Shown here: one piece after another, positions 36,901-49,260 of the stretch
Numbering within the stretch: position 1 is the first letter of the stretch
Layout of the letters: each line of letters begins with the position of its first letter
Assembly (NCBI GenBank): GCA_019722365.1
Contig: JADFUC010000840.1
Coordinates: 80,390-144,389, forward strand
Length of the DNA: 64,000 nucleotides
Reading direction: 5' to 3'
Source: Lithospermum erythrorhizon
Lineage: Eukaryota > Streptophyta > Magnoliopsida > Boraginales > Boraginaceae
Notes under the pieces: model-generated
What the model saw: only the letters and a program-made list of their open reading frames with translations
The model's database searches: none
Told to the model about the DNA's origin: nothing
Program-made: the position numbers and the translations under genes

Positions 36901-38635
36901 ATTTATTTATAAGAAGTCATCCATAGTTAGGCCCACCCCACTAATATAGTAATGGAGGGTAAAATTACCAAGAAATTGAACAAGGACTATACAAACAACT
37001 GGATATAAAGAAAAAACTACTTCGAAAGCTCGATGCTTTGATATATAAATCATATTCACAATAAATTGAAACTGATCTATACTAACCATTTTACTTAAGT
37101 AAATCTTTGAACAGGAATTGAAAGTGAAAAAACAGCTCTCATGCCCCAAATAAAATTTGAGAAAAAATTTGGTCAGTCACCTGTTTTTATAGCTTCAACT
37201 CTTTTGGAGGATGGTGGTGTCCCTCTAGGACCGTCATCTGCATCTCTCCTGAAAGAAGCTATCCATGTTATTAGCTGTGGTTACGAAGATAAAACAGAAT
37301 GGGGCAACGAGGTATGCATCAAACAGCTTCCTCTATAATGTAATTGAAAACTATGAGGGTTGGCTTACACATCTAATGCATGTATCTTCTTATATGGTAG
37401 GTTGGATGGATTTATGGATCTGTTACTGAGGATATCTTAACTGGATTCAAGATGCATTGTCATGGCTGGCGTTCAATTTACTGCATTCCGAAAAGGCCTG
37501 CATTTAAGGGGTCAGCTCCCATCAACCTTTCAGATCGTCTCCATCAAGTTCTTCGATGGGCATTGGGATCGGTGGAGATTCTCTTGAGCAAACATTGTCC
37601 TATCTGGTATGGATATGGGTGTGGCCTGAAACCGTTGGAGAGATTCTCATATATTGCTTCAGTTATCTATCCATTGACATCAATTCCCTTAATCGCTTAC
37701 TGTACACTGCCTGCCGTTTGTCTCTTAACTGGGAAGTTTATTGTTCCTGAGGTAAGTCTCTGCTTCTACAGTATTGTAAACTAGTTAGCTTCTTTTCTAT
37801 TCTTCATTTCTGTCGGGAAAGTAGAGTGGTTTCTGTACTTATATTTTGGTCTTCCCAGGATAAATAAAAGGCATAGCTTTTCTAGTTCTGAAAAGCAGCA
37901 GGGTCTCGACATGTTTATTGTTGCAATGTTGCTACCTAATTGTTAAGTTTTTTCTTTTCCTGAAATTAGAGTCTTTTGAATGTTCTGTCCTACCTGTTCT
38001 ATTGGCTGCTGTGGCACTTGATCTCATGACTTCTTTTTTGTTAATTTCTGCAGATAAGCAACTATGCTAGTATTGTGTTCATGGCCATGTTCATATTCAT
38101 TGCTGTGACTAGTATCTTGGAGATGCAGTGGGGAGGTGTTAACCTTGATGATTGGTGGAGAAATGAACAATTCTGGGTTATTGGTGGTACCTCCTCACAT
38201 CTTTTTGCTTTATTTCAAGGTCTTCTAAAGGTTTTGTTCGGAGTCAACACAAATTTCACTGTCACGTCTAAAGCCGCAGATGATGGGGAATTCTCTGATC
38301 TTTACCTCTTTAAATGGACGTCTCTTTTGATACCTCCTATGACCTTATTGATCATTAACATCATTGGAGTGATAGTAGGGGTGTCCGATGCCATCAACAA
38401 TGGATATGAATCATGGGGTCCACTATTTGGAAAGCTTTTCTTTGCATTCTGGGTTATTGTTCACTTATACCCCTTCCTGAAGGGTATGATGGGTAGACAA
38501 GAAGGGCTCCCAACCATCATTGTCGTCTGGTCTATTCTTCTGGCTTCCATCTTCTCATTGTTATGGGTCAGAATCAATCCATTCTTGGACAAAGGTGGTA
38601 TCGTTTTAGAAGTTTGTGGCCTCGACTGTGATTAA
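30970..38635 (+). CDS. CESA6: Cellulose synthase A catalytic subunit, CESA6-like, 14 exons
   Basis: Joined exons: 30970-31050, 31578-31773, 31875-32107, 32192-32294, 32386-32563, 34816-35082, 35213-35558, 35692-35829, 35915-36040, 36131-36343, 36452-36725, 37115-37311, 37401-37751, 38054-38635. Every intron begins GT and ends AG and every junction keeps frame. The product is 1,094 residues (Arabidopsis CESA6 is about 1,084). An in-frame TGA directly precedes the ATG, which fixes the start. Seen in order: N-terminal [11 protein letters not shown] motif typical of the CESA6 clade; RING-type zinc finger with eight Cys (39, 42, 58, 61, 66, 69, 81, 84); acidic variable linker; two membrane segments (about 287-303 and 312-332); glycosyltransferase family 2 core with DD 406-407, DCD 573-575, TED 793-795 and QVLRW 833-837; Cys/Lys-rich class-specific region about 655-720; then the C-terminal membrane segments. 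Known role: polymerises glucose from UDP-glucose into beta-1,4-glucan in plasma-membrane rosettes with CESA1- and CESA3-type partners. Paralogue identity (2, 5, 6 or 9) is inferred. Confidence 0.96.
32707..32989. mobile_element. Stowaway-like MITE in CESA intron 5
   Basis: The left end CTCACTGCGCTCCC and the inverted right end CTTCCTCCGTTCCTC resemble the Stowaway terminal consensus CTCCCTCCGTTCC. The inverted pairing runs about 35 bp on each side, through GTCTTTCTAG. TA dinucleotides flank both ends (32705-32706 and 32990-32991), the target duplication expected of Tc1/Mariner-type MITEs. The body is AT-rich and has no ORF. Confidence 0.75.
33079..33327. mobile_element. Second Stowaway-like MITE in CESA intron 5
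   Basis: The left end CTCCCTGCATCCCAAAAAGA and the inverted right end CTACCTGCATTCATAAAATA pair for about 26 bp, both running into ATTGTCC. A TA follows the right end; the matching left dinucleotide has become GA. The interior is AT-rich and non-coding. It is clearly a different sequence from the MITE at 32707. Confidence 0.65.
33722..33836 (+). mobile_element. tRNA-derived SINE in CESA intron 5
   Basis: An A-box-like TAGCTGTTGAGCTAGC is followed about 45 bases later by a B-box-like GGTTTGAATCTC, the internal RNA polymerase III promoter layout of tRNA-derived SINEs. A G-rich stretch and an A-rich tail (TATATAAAAAAAA) end it. It lacks the paired arms of a functional tRNA, so it is not called a tRNA gene. 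Confidence 0.55.
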
Positions 38636-39010
38636 GTATAGCGGATGAAAGATGCTTCAGGTGAATCCGAGTTATTTGTAGAAAGATTGTCAAAGAAGAC
38701 TACAGGATGAGCCGAGCATTTGGATGAAACCCCTCGACACTTCATCCATCGTATAAAGAGATTGATAGTGCTCTATGCTAGTTTGTGTATAGGTTATAAG
38801 GTTTGGCGCAGACAGTTCATATTTGTTTTATCAAAGTTCTTTTTTATTCTTTTGGTACATTTGGGATTTGTCATTTTCTTGGATATAATCGCTACATCCA
38901 TCTTTAATCCCAGAAGAACATAAATTAGCCTCCCATAATTTGTATTCCCTTCACAATTCACATAATGGGATTGCATACAAAAAATATTCTGCAACTTATT
39001 GTTCATAATG
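38636..39010 (+). other. Probable 3' untranslated region of the CESA gene
   Basis: The stop codon is followed by an AT-rich, T-rich stretch with TTTGTGTATAGG near 38782, which resembles a plant far-upstream polyadenylation element. Several AATAAT- and AATATT-like near-upstream signals lie between 38930 and 39010. The cleavage site cannot be placed from sequence alone. Confidence 0.3.
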
Positions 39011-40349
39011 TTTAGATAATGTTACTCTCTTAAGTTGTTTTCCGTAAAAAAAAAAGGCTGGAAAGTTTTCTTGTTTTTTTTGTAAAATGTTCATTGAGTT
39101 TCATTGTCTCTCTTTCTTACTGTGCAATTGTTTTTACTTGTTTGGGTTGAGGGGTGCTTGTTTATTTTTCAATCCTTCAAAGAAATCACCCTTAGTTTGC
39201 AAATGTATGCATTAAACTCTTTAAACAATTCAAGTTCTTCCCTTAGTTTTGTTTAGGAACGTAGAGGATGTTGGCCTCATAATAAAATTTTCAAAACATA
39301 CTAGAAATTAATCTTTTGTGATGTAGAAATTTATCTCAAGTTCGTCAAAAAAGGGTATTTGTGGAGGGATTGTCACAGGAATGCCCCACGTTTGGCGTGT
39401 CATAATAGACCACCACTTCACAAATCTACAGATCACAACTGACTAGTTTTTGTTGAGATCATCACCGCCAAAGACTTAGGAATTTCATCGGTTCCGACCC
39501 TTATTTTGCTGGAATTATTCCTAACTTTCGGTTAGAATCTAAAATCAAATGTAATTTAATAAAAAATATATTGAGTATTAATTGAGAGTACGTTACAAAA
39601 GTATTCTTCAATGAATCATCATTTTGCTGGATAATTTCCTTTTCTTATTCTTGTTTGAGTTTTGAATTGTTGCCTCTTATCGTTTTTCTTTGTATTGTTT
39701 CACATTCATTCATTCGTAAAATCTAAAGGAGACAACAACCATATTAGTTTCCAGATTATTACTTATTGTTATAAAATATAATTTTTCGAGATAACCATTG
39801 GTTTTTCTAAATCTGGCTACTGAAATATTATCGACACTACATTATGTTATGGTCATTCTACAAACGCATCCTATTAGAGTGGGAACTAAAACACCCTATT
39901 TTGGGAGAAGCGGTGTAAGAATATTAATCTTGGAATCTTCTAGCGCCTTAAATGCGGTATGAGTTCGAGTACGCGCAGTTCGAATGCCGTGTTGAGTGGT
40001 TTAAAGAAAACTCTGCGTCCTGTGGAATTGAGGCGTATCGCGATTATAGTGGAATCTGGAGCATGGATACTCGAGGTAGTTAGGTAATGATTCGCATTTT
40101 ACTATTCATTTCACACTCTACATGGTGGTTGATTGTTTTATAATGAGTTTAATGACCACTACTTCGTTTACAAAATATATTGTTAAAGTGGAAATAAAAT
40201 TATGATTCAATGATCAAAAATATAAATTAAATAATTTTATAATTTACTATCTCTTTTGGGGTAGATTTTAGGTAATACGTATCATTTCCTAAAAAAGAAA
40301 AACTTAATAATGTCAATTATATAAGTTTATATTTAACTTTTAGCTAATA

Positions 40350-40564
40350 CTCCTTCCAATCCATTTTAATTGATTTTCTCATATATCGAGATAAATCTTT
40401 AATATTCAATTACTCTTTAATTATATTATTAAAAAATTAATGTGTATGAAAGTATGTTAAAAATTATATAAATTTTATATTTTTAGAATAAGAAATAATT
40501 AATAATTGATGGATTAAGAATTCAATTCAAAAATATCAAGCGATAATTAAAGTGGATTGGAGAG
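40350..40564. mobile_element. Stowaway-like MITE, same family as at 8727
   Basis: CTCCTTCCAATCCATTTTAA pairs with the inverted right end CTCTCCAATCCACTTTAATT, with flanking TA at 40348-40349 and 40565-40566. Internal phrases such as TTTATATTTTTAGAATAA and AATAATTAATAATTGATGG are shared with the MITE at 8727. Confidence 0.85.
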
Positions 40565-41182
40565 TAATATGCCAAATTTATTCAGCGTATTTGAATGTAT
40601 CTTTGTCAGAGTGCATAAAATAATTTTGGTACACTTTTTTATTAATTTTAAGTGTGCCATTTTAGATTAGTACAACTTAATGTGTCTACCTGCAGATTTT
40701 ATATTAAAATTAAATCATTATGAAATTAATGAATCATATTATTAATGAACGGTAACCGACTCTCATAATAACTCAAGTTATCATCATCGAACATCAAAAC
40801 CCTACCATCTTTTTTAGGTGAAAATTCCAAATTATTATGATAATTGTTTTACCATTGACATTCTATTTGATGGTTGTTTCATGATGACTACTACTCTCCT
40901 TTGAGATTATTATTTATTACTCCCTTCGTTTCTTTTTAATTTATTGTTTACATTTAAGTCTTATATTTTTCAGTTGATTGTTTAGACTAAAAACAGATTC
41001 AATACTTTAAATAAACTTGTAAATAATCAACCGTAATGTAAATGTTTAATCATAAATAATTCTATAATAAACTTGTACACAATGAAACTATTTATCGTCA
41101 ATTATTACAAAATTGAACACATTGTATATGCAATTGATAATTGACAATATAAATGAAACTTAGCATACTTGAACGTATAATC

Positions 41183-41300
41183 AGCATAGCTCGTATGGTT
41201 GGACTATTATGCTTGCATATGGAATGCCAATGATCAAATCTCACCTAAACTAAAAAATTTGTGATATATTTTTATGTTGATTTTTGTTCTTGAAGGACAT
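41183..41300 (+). mobile_element. tRNA-derived SINE
   Basis: TAGCTCGTATGGTTGG (A-box-like, about 41187-41202) and TGATCAAATCTC (B-box-like, 41231-41242) are followed by a T-rich tail ending near TTTTTGTTCTTG. The layout is that of a short SINE. Confidence 0.5.
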
Positions 41301-41596
41301 TAATTGGGCTTGACAAACATTTATTGGGCTTAACGAAGATCGTTGATTATTAACAGAGACCCTTGGGCCTTGGACTTAATGGACTTTAGTTTGGCCTCAC
41401 GGATGTCTAAATCAAACGTGGGCCGAACTTGCTATAATAAACCGAATGTAACGAAACACGAGATGATGTAAGGGTCAGGCCGGGTGAAAATTTAGAATGA
41501 GAAAATCTGGTGATCTTATACAGAGTGTATGCTTTATGCGCTTTCTTGGAAATAAGGCTTGTAGAAAATCTTCTGCTCACACAACATTGGGATAAG

Positions 41597-42516
41597 TGTT
41601 AGAAATATGAGATATTTGAATAGTAATAAGTTGAAGCAATTGATTCTACAACCAGTTTACTCATTTAAAGTTAAGTTCGTATATATGTTCGATTGTATGA
41701 CAATGTTCATATTAGGATACTCGATGTGACATTGGGGGTTATGATGACTTACTATCTGCTCATAATCAATATATTAAGTTATAATATTCGGTTAACATTT
41801 ATTAATATATGACTTTCTCGATATCTGCACAGAGGTAAATACAACATCTGACAAAATCAAGTTATAATGCGATTATAAACTTTTGGGGTTGAAATGTAAT
41901 TGTATAGAAATAATGGGACAGGATTCAATCGAATTCTACACAGATAGGACCGCCTTGAGGCGAGAAGGAGGAGAAGGTTCCGGAACCTTCTCCATCCTTC
42001 CGAGAACCATGAACCGAGAAGAAACGAGGTTCAGAACCTTCCCTCCCTATTTTGTAGGGTTTATCCTTTAAGCTTTCTAGAATGTTCCCACCTCCTCTAG
42101 GACCAAAGTATTTTAGAGATGTTACAATACCTACATGTAAAGCTCGTTAGATGAATCGCTTCTTCGTTCGCTTTTGTGAAGGCAAAAAACACCTGCTCAC
42201 TATTTATTTTGGCGACCGGTAGGTAGAAATTTCCTTGATTTTACCTTGCGGCCTCATTCTGATTTAATATTTTTAAGGAGTGCAGTAAAACTCCCGGAGG
42301 AACTTGTTATTTCGTTGGGTAGACGGTGCTTAGGCATTCTATTTTGGATGCTCGTGAGGTCTTCGTCAAATTATTTCATTTATGATTACGTTTTTATTCG
42401 AAAGATGGTACATATATTTTACGTCTCTTTGGTATTGTTTATACAACTGATAGTGATTATGAGATTCGTATCCATAGTATTATTAGAATATTATTTATAC
42501 GATAGAAATACCAACA
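41597..42516 (+). mobile_element. Copia-type 5' LTR
   Basis: It starts TGTTAGAAATATGAG and ends ATACCAACA, 920 bp. GTGATATCAGAGCTCAG follows directly, a good match to the Met-tRNA primer-binding site (TGGTATCAGAGC). It contains an inverted, purine-rich block GGAGAAGGTTCCGGAACC at 41970. The short ORFs at 41883 and 42246 inside it are not supported. A matching 3' LTR was not seen in the window. Confidence 0.6.
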
Positions 42517-43929
42517 GTGATATCAGAGCTCAGTTTACTAGATTGTATTTATGTAATTAATGTGATGCACAAATTTCATAATTTGATTATATACTATATT
42601 TTGCTTCCTGTAAATCTTTAACTTCGTTTATGCATGAATGTGAATCAAATATGATTAATAGTTTAATCAGTTTCTAAATACTTGATATTGGCAATACTAG
42701 AATAATTTATCGATTAAGCGTTAAATTCAAAAAATTATTCAATTAAGTCAGAAAAACATGAATTGAATTCACCGCGGGAAGTGGGGAGCGTCATGACACC
42801 GTCCGCCTTGCAGAAGCGTGTGTTTCGAACTCTAGGGTTTCGAACCCCAAGGTTAAAGCTTATTGGGCCAATCTTTGGGTTGACGTTTATCGTTCGGTTG
42901 GACTTTCGGCTCGTTAAGATGTTTGGACATCGATTAAATTGATTTGAAATTAATTTCTTTTCGAGATTAATTTATTCAATTTAATTTATTACAATCAATT
43001 AATTTCTAATTAGATTAGAATTAGTTTTAATTTGTTAAAACTAAAATAATTAATTAATTAAACTAGATTTAATTAAAATTTGAATATTTAATTAGATATA
43101 AGTATAAAATTATTTGATAATTTAAATACTTATATGGTGACATAAAATTTGAAGTTGAATTTTAAATTCAATTAGATTTGAATAAGAAATTAAAATTGTT
43201 TAATTAGAAAATAGTATATAATTGATAGAATGTACTTGATTTCAACGGTTTAAATCCATCTTTTTTTATACGTATAAACATAATTAAGACATTAATTTAT
43301 GCATGTATAATATATGTTTTGATATATTGATGGATGTCATGAGATTTACTTATTTGTATTTTAGAAATACGGCTGTATAGTTTGCCAAAAAATGAATGAC
43401 ACATTGAATTAGTATTATTTAGCGTAAATATAATTCAAAGATGGAGAGGCCACTTTGAGAGAATCGGGCTAACGGAAAATAGTTGCCATTGTTGTAGTTA
43501 AAACTGGTTTGGTCTTTTTCCTGCGTCGGTCATATCACGCATCTCGAAGTGTTATGTTGTCTTATAATTGATGTGATCTAAATTTGGCTTGATGGAATTT
43601 ATGTCTTAAGCGTAATCATAAAGTATTGCGATATAACTAATCCCGCCCATTAAGTTAAGTATTATTGTCGCGCCCCAGACTCTGAAGTCGAATGCGGTCA
43701 TAGGCGGTAGACATGTTATTGAGTATGATGACATATGTTTCGTCTGCAGGATGCTCAATGGGATGGATGAGAGCGATTCCCAAGTAAGACTTCGGCTTAA
43801 GCCACATCCGTTTCTAAATTGTTATGGTGTTTAGTTCTTAGCGGGTAATGATGTTAGGCATCGGACCGTGGACAAAAGAAGGTTACTAATCACGGTCGTG
43901 TAGAAATTATTTACGTTATTATCCTAGAA
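42517..43929 (+). other. Non-coding leader-like stretch between Copia LTR and polyprotein relic
   Basis: After the primer-binding site the sequence is AT-rich with no ORF above background, except for a GC-richer island at 42770-42900. A gag gene would be expected here but none was recognised. Confidence 0.35.
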
Positions 43930-46720
43930 AATTCTTATTATGAGACTTGGGTGTTAGATGCAGTGAGCTCATATTTATGAAATATACTACACACAGGAAT
44001 AGAGGCAATTTGGAGAAAGGCGAAGTGGACTTAAGGGTTGGCAATGAATCAAAGGTTGATGTTGCTTATACGAGTCTAGTCATGCAGATAATCTTGTTTG
44101 AATAATGTTTATTTCGTACCTGCTTTGAGCAAAATATTATTTCCATTTCTCGTTTAATTTTGGATAGTTTTGATTTCAATAAATACACGTTGTTGCTATA
44201 CTGCAGGGATAGAATAATTTATGGAAGCGCTATGCTGAATAATGGTCTATACATGTTAGACACAGCGGTATAAGCTATGCGTTAATATTAGAAGGAGAAA
44301 AGCCGAACTGGTTGAATCCAGCAGGCTTGTGGCATTGCGAGCTTGAAAGTAGCATTAATGACAAATGCATGAAAAGACTTAGAGTAGATGGCGTGCAGTT
44401 GGATGAATTTGCATCATTAGAGCACATGCGAGTCATGCCTAATGGGGGAAGATATAGGTAGCCATTTATTAGAAGCCGATTAGAAAGGACAGCGGTTTGT
44501 TGGAATCGTACATCTTAGATGTATGTGGACGATGAGCGATACTGAGAGGAGGTTACTCATGCTATAACCTTAGGTGATATTCTGATAGATATGGTTACAT
44601 ATATACGTTGAGACATAAACATGAAGCCTTTGGAAGCATTGAAGAGTTTGGAGAGGAAGTTGAGAATATTTCGACAAAAACTCAAAGATTTCGATCGATA
44701 GGCGGAGAATACTTGAGCCATGACTAAGGCTAAGCTCCTGCCGGAACACCTGACATAGCGATTGTATGCGGAAAGAAGGAATTGAACCCTTTTAAGCATT
44801 TCCGTGGTAGTGCCTCGATTACACCCGGCCAGTCAGCATGGGGATGTCGTTAATTGCGATGCACACCTTAAGCAAGTTCCAACCATTGCCCCAACTCAAG
44901 CGCGGGTTATGGTTTAGAATTCCTCCCAACATAAGCATATATGAGAATTTGGGGACGGTAAGTCTATGTTAGAAAGTTAACGAGAGACAAGCTGAGTCCC
45001 AGTCGATGTCAAAGAATCTTTACATTTAATGGATACTAGAGGCTTCAGTATTATCTACATAAAGCGAGAACAAAATCTTTGTTTGCTTGTTATGATGTCT
45101 TCCTTGAAAGAGCATACATGGATAAAGACTCAAGGATAATAATCTTGAACTTGTTCAAGAATGAGAGAGGTTGCTAACGCTTGAATCTCTCGAAGGTGGA
45201 CCACTTGCACATAGAAGTTAAGCTTCGACCCACGAGGAAACCGATGGGCGAACCTCTGAGTCAACAACCCCACGGGAAGATCGATAGAACTTCGTCAAAG
45301 AACCGATAGATGGTATAGGGGCAGTTCTAGTCGAAAGTAGCCGAGCACTTGCTTACGTATGAAGCGATGGAAGGGAAAAAATATTTGGCGACTGTGTACC
45401 CATAATGAAGTATGGGCGTTGATTGACTTACCAGTGCAAGACCATCCCGAGTGTAAGTGGGTATTTAAGCATAAGCTGGATAAAGATAGAAAACGTCCGT
45501 ATATAAAATTTGGGCTAGTAGCCAAAGGTTTCAAACAAATTCAAGGAATTATTGGTTATGATGAATCCCTTCACGATTTGTAAAGTTTAGAATCGGTGAT
45601 TCTCTTAGCCATTGTTGCATATGGCGATTACGAGATATAGCGGATGGATGCAATATTACGAATGAGAATCTAGAAGAGGGCGTTAATGCGGAGACACAAC
45701 CTCCGGGTTTACATGTCGAAAGGACCTAAAATTATACGAAATTTACAAAGATCCATTTATGGACTAAAGCAAGCGTCGAGGAGTTTGGAATCTTCGTTTC
45801 AGCAGAGGCAATCAAAAGTTTTGGTTTTGCTAGAAGCGAGGATTAACTGTGTATACAAAGGGTTAGTGGGAGCCGTATTGTATTTGTGGTCTGTATGTAG
45901 ATGACATCTTTGTTTAATTGGAAAGCGATATACTAATGCTTGAGTCAGGTGAAAGCATGGCCGTACAAATGTTTCTCGATGAAGGACCTAAGAGAAGCCC
46001 AATATATTCTTGGGATCAAGAGACATAGGAATCGTTCAAAGAGGCTCATAGGACTAAGCCGTAACACTTATATCGATAAGTTTTTGCATATATTCCATAT
46101 GGAGGGCTCCAAGAGGGTTATCTTCCCATGGGAATGGAATATCTATGACAATTCTATTATTTGCTTGTAGAAGCGAGATACTCGGCATGTGTAAAGTTCC
46201 GTATGCCGGCCCGATAGGATCTATCGTAATACGTCGTATTGTACGACGAAGGCGTTTCTTACGCTTTGAGGTGTAGCAAGCGTTATCAATAGATGTCGGG
46301 TGGTCATTGCATTGTACAACGATAGGCTATCTTAAGTACTTAAGAGAACTAAGGATGTATGTATGCGGAGGGGAAGGATGAGTTGTTAATGAAGGCTACA
46401 CCGTGCAGGTTCGGTGACAAAGATGATTCTAGATCTCGGTTTGGTTATGTGATGCACTTTGAGCGGTGGAGGCGGTATCTTGGTGCGAAGCAAAGCGAAC
46501 CTTGCGGAGCCGACTCGACCGAAGTTAGGTACATTGCCGAATTTGGAAAAGGAAGCTATTTGGTCCAAAGTTCGTAAAGTGAACTTGGAGTGGTACTTTG
46601 GCAGAATCTAGTGCAAGCCCCATTGTGCGTGACAACGGTGCAATTGCTCGAGCTAAAGGGACAAGAGCACGTCACGATCGAGCATATACTCAAGAAATAC
46701 CGGATCACGTTTTGAGGCCG
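43930..46720 (+). pseudogene. Decayed Ty1/Copia polyprotein (protease to RNase H)
   Basis: Fragments appear in the correct Copia order but in shifting frames. A protease-like WVLDA is at 43948. A GAG-pre-integrase piece with LWHC and INDKCMKRL is at 44328-44420. A reverse transcriptase N-part is at 45359-45583 (CKWVFKHKLD, LVAKGFKQIQG, GYDES). Then come SIYGLKQASRS (about 45754-45786), the YVDD catalytic motif (45894-45905), FSMKDLREAQYILGIK (45970-46020), an RNase H piece with DKDDSRSRFGYV and ADSTEVRYIAE (46400-46545), and near 46650 a DNGAIA-like string. Integrase is barely recognisable. Frameshifts and stops rule out a functional product. Confidence 0.85.
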
Positions 46721-46726
46721 TTAGTG

Positions 46727-47167
46727 AGATTAAGATTCTGATCACATTTGGTTTGGGCTTTGAGGGGGTTCGAAACATTATAGCTATGTTTTGTCTTTTT
46801 GCACATAAATAGAGGAGTGTTCTCTATGAGTTTTAATCATCACACAAATACTAGAATAGAATGAGAAATCATTCTAGAAGAATATTGGAGTACATAATAT
46901 TGCTTGAAGAGCATGGATTTTTATTCTTGGTAAGGAACTTTGTGGTTGATTTTTCGATGATAGAAAAATACTCAACATAAATTATAGTTAGTGGTAGAGC
47001 ACATAGCAATCTTGGTTCTTAGTGGATGCGGCAACAACGGGATTAGGCTTCTGTTGAAAGTGAACACATATAAGTCTTGTGTACACATTTAATTTCGCGT
47101 TTAAATTCGCATGGATTCTTATTGATTAGTTGAAATCGTGAGAATTTAAATTTGTTAAATCCTAACA
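46727..47167 (+). mobile_element. Candidate 3' LTR of the Copia relic
   Basis: It lies directly after the polyprotein relic. CACATAAATAGAGGAG at 46801 looks like a TATA box, and the block ends AAATCCTAACA at 47167. It is not similar to the LTR at 41597, so these may be two different elements. The start is uncertain. Confidence 0.35.
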
Positions 47168-47899
47168 CTACAAACTCCTGTTATGGAAACATATTTATTC
47201 ATTTGTAGATTTGGCCTCGTTTAGAAAGTTTTAAGCAGCATAGACTTAAACAATATATATATGTAAGGGTGAAAATGAATTAACAGGCCAACAACCTTCG
47301 AAAAGATAGAAAAGTTGTTTGTGTTGTCGGTTGTGTTTGAACCCCAAATTAAAATTAAAATATTATATCTTAAACAATTTCATATTCAAAATAAAATATC
47401 ATATCTTAGAATTTGTAACAATCCGCTTTTTTTTAAATGAGTAGTACTTACTATATTTAAAAACAGTATTTAAAAACAGTATGCCCCTTTCACTTCATAT
47501 CCACATACCACTAAGAGTAATTCAGTAGACATTGGGTGTTATTTCGAGTCTTCAAGACGAAATTAGGATGAAAATGACTGTTAACTATCTCGAACACGCA
47601 CAAACCATATGAAAATGCAATGCAGCCCCACGAACTGTGTGCTTGGTTTTATTCCCAAGTATAACCTATATACAATAATAATTTTTAAGGCTAGGGCGGC
47701 AAGTGCTGGCCCCAGTCGATCCTTGCATTTATAATTAAAGGTCAACTTAAGCAAAACTACATTTGTTCGTATCCATAGGCTTCGGCACGAGAATATAATT
47801 ACAGTTTTCTATATCATTTATAAAATTTTCCGTTTGAAATTTTAAAAATATTAACTGTTGTGCAAAGTATAAAATTTCACATCAAATTTATACCCAAAG

Positions 47900-48735
47900 T
47901 ATAAAAAAACGGGCCAGATCCGGTCTCGGTCCGTCAGGACCGGACGAAATTGGTCGGTCAAAAATTTGGGCCGGACGAAGCCGGTTACGATTCTGCGATT
48001 ATCACGAACGGTTAGGTCCGATATTATCGAAGCGGTTCCGGGATATCTAACCAGAACTAAATATCCGAAAGCGTATTTAAATATCAACGATATCAAAAGC
48101 GAAAAAAAAAAAAAGACAATACACTAATTAAAACATATTTAACAATTGAAATGAGAAAAAATAATTAAACCTAATACAAAAAATCGAAAATAAACTAATT
48201 AAAGCATATTTAACAATTCGAAAATACTAAAAAATAGTTAAACCTAATACAAAAAAATTCGAAAATAAAAAAAATAACAATTCGGAAATAATAAATTAAT
48301 AACTCGAAATTAAATAACGGTCGAAGCACATACGCCTGAAATCAAATACATTAACATATTTTCAATTTTAAAATTATAGTGAATAAGTATAACAAAACAT
48401 TCCAAAGATTAAAGGAGAAAACGCTATTATTATTGAGACTTTGAGAGAGAAGGGGAATGGCGGATGAGCGAAGGAGGAGGCGGAGGGAGGCGGAATGGGA
48501 TTCGCGAAATAGAAGTAGAGCAGACGAGAAAACCTAATAATTTTTGGTGGGGTGGCGTTTTTATATTAACTTTATTGGATCCGTGTCAGTTTTGGATTGG
48601 TCGGATCGATTTGAATTACGATCGAATCGTTTTGGATCTCGGTCACATTTGAATCCCGGACGGATCTATTTGAATCATTTTCGGAAAGGTCGACTAAGCG
48701 GGTTCTGACCGGTTTTCGGTTGGCCGACCCGCTGA
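47900..48735. mobile_element. hAT-like non-autonomous element with CCGG-rich ends
   Basis: Both ends carry clustered CCGG, GGTCGG and GGACCGGA motifs (47910-47990 and 48595-48730) around an AT-rich interior. Such subterminal repeats of the 'ccggttcgg' kind are common in plant hAT derivatives. The 62-residue ORF at 48464 has only a Gly/Arg-rich start and is not supported. Exact termini and the 8-bp duplication were not resolved. Confidence 0.4.
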
Positions 48736-48838
48736 CACTAAGTCTTATCGTCGTTTTATAGGATAGAAATGGTAGAGGCTGATTCTGACTTACACGCTCG
48801 TATTAGTTTGTCAAGGTGTTAACGGAGAATGTTAGCGT

Positions 48839-49260
48839 TTGGCACGACAAATGGCTTCACTTCACCGAGCTAAGTGTGAAAATATGCGGTGTTGCGTAAA
48901 GGTTGGAGTGGCTAATTGGGTTCCCGCCACATTACCACGAATGTATGCGGCGCTTGCGAGTCCTTTACATGATAGGCCGCAGGGGACCTCGTTTAACTGC
49001 GGCGGTTCATATTTGATTAAGTCGTGCCAGCGTGCACCAATGCAATGCGTCACCGAGCTGTGCATATCGGCGTATTTGTGCGGTATTCTAAACTCTCGAG
49101 AAGGAGGATATTCATTCTTGAAGACATTGATGAATGCAATCTGGTTTTCATTACCATTCGCCCCAAAGTTGTTGTAAAGGGACACGTGTTGTTGACATCC
49201 TTCGGTGATAAGCTGAAGCGGGTGGGCTTAGTGACAACGATGGAACAGGTCAGGGTTTAG
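48839..49260 (+). pseudogene. Fragment resembling a plant retroelement-associated domain
   Basis: The 112-residue frame contains VGVANWVPATLPRMYAALA, reminiscent of the 'VGxANWxPTTH' stretch of proteins annotated as putative plant transposon protein. An overlapping frame (49024-49260) seems to continue the match with AMRHRAVHIG, as if frameshifted. The recognition is weak. A polypurine tract and LTR-like start follow 450 bp downstream, so it could be internal DNA of an LTR element. Confidence 0.3.

Larger units (their letters stand above)
39011..41596. other. Intergenic DNA downstream of the CESA gene
   Basis: Contains the MITE at 40350 and the SINE at 41183. At 40920 TACTCCCTTCGTTTCTTTTT looks like one Stowaway end whose partner was not found. 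No gene is supported. Confidence 0.4.

Noticed and set aside
40920..41130. Stowaway MITE suggested by TACTCCCTTCGTTTC
   Set aside because: Only one end is recognisable; no inverted partner with a TA flank was found.
48862..49185. 107-residue minus-strand ORF
   Set aside because: It overlaps the + frame that carries the VGVANWVP resemblance; the minus translation has no motif.
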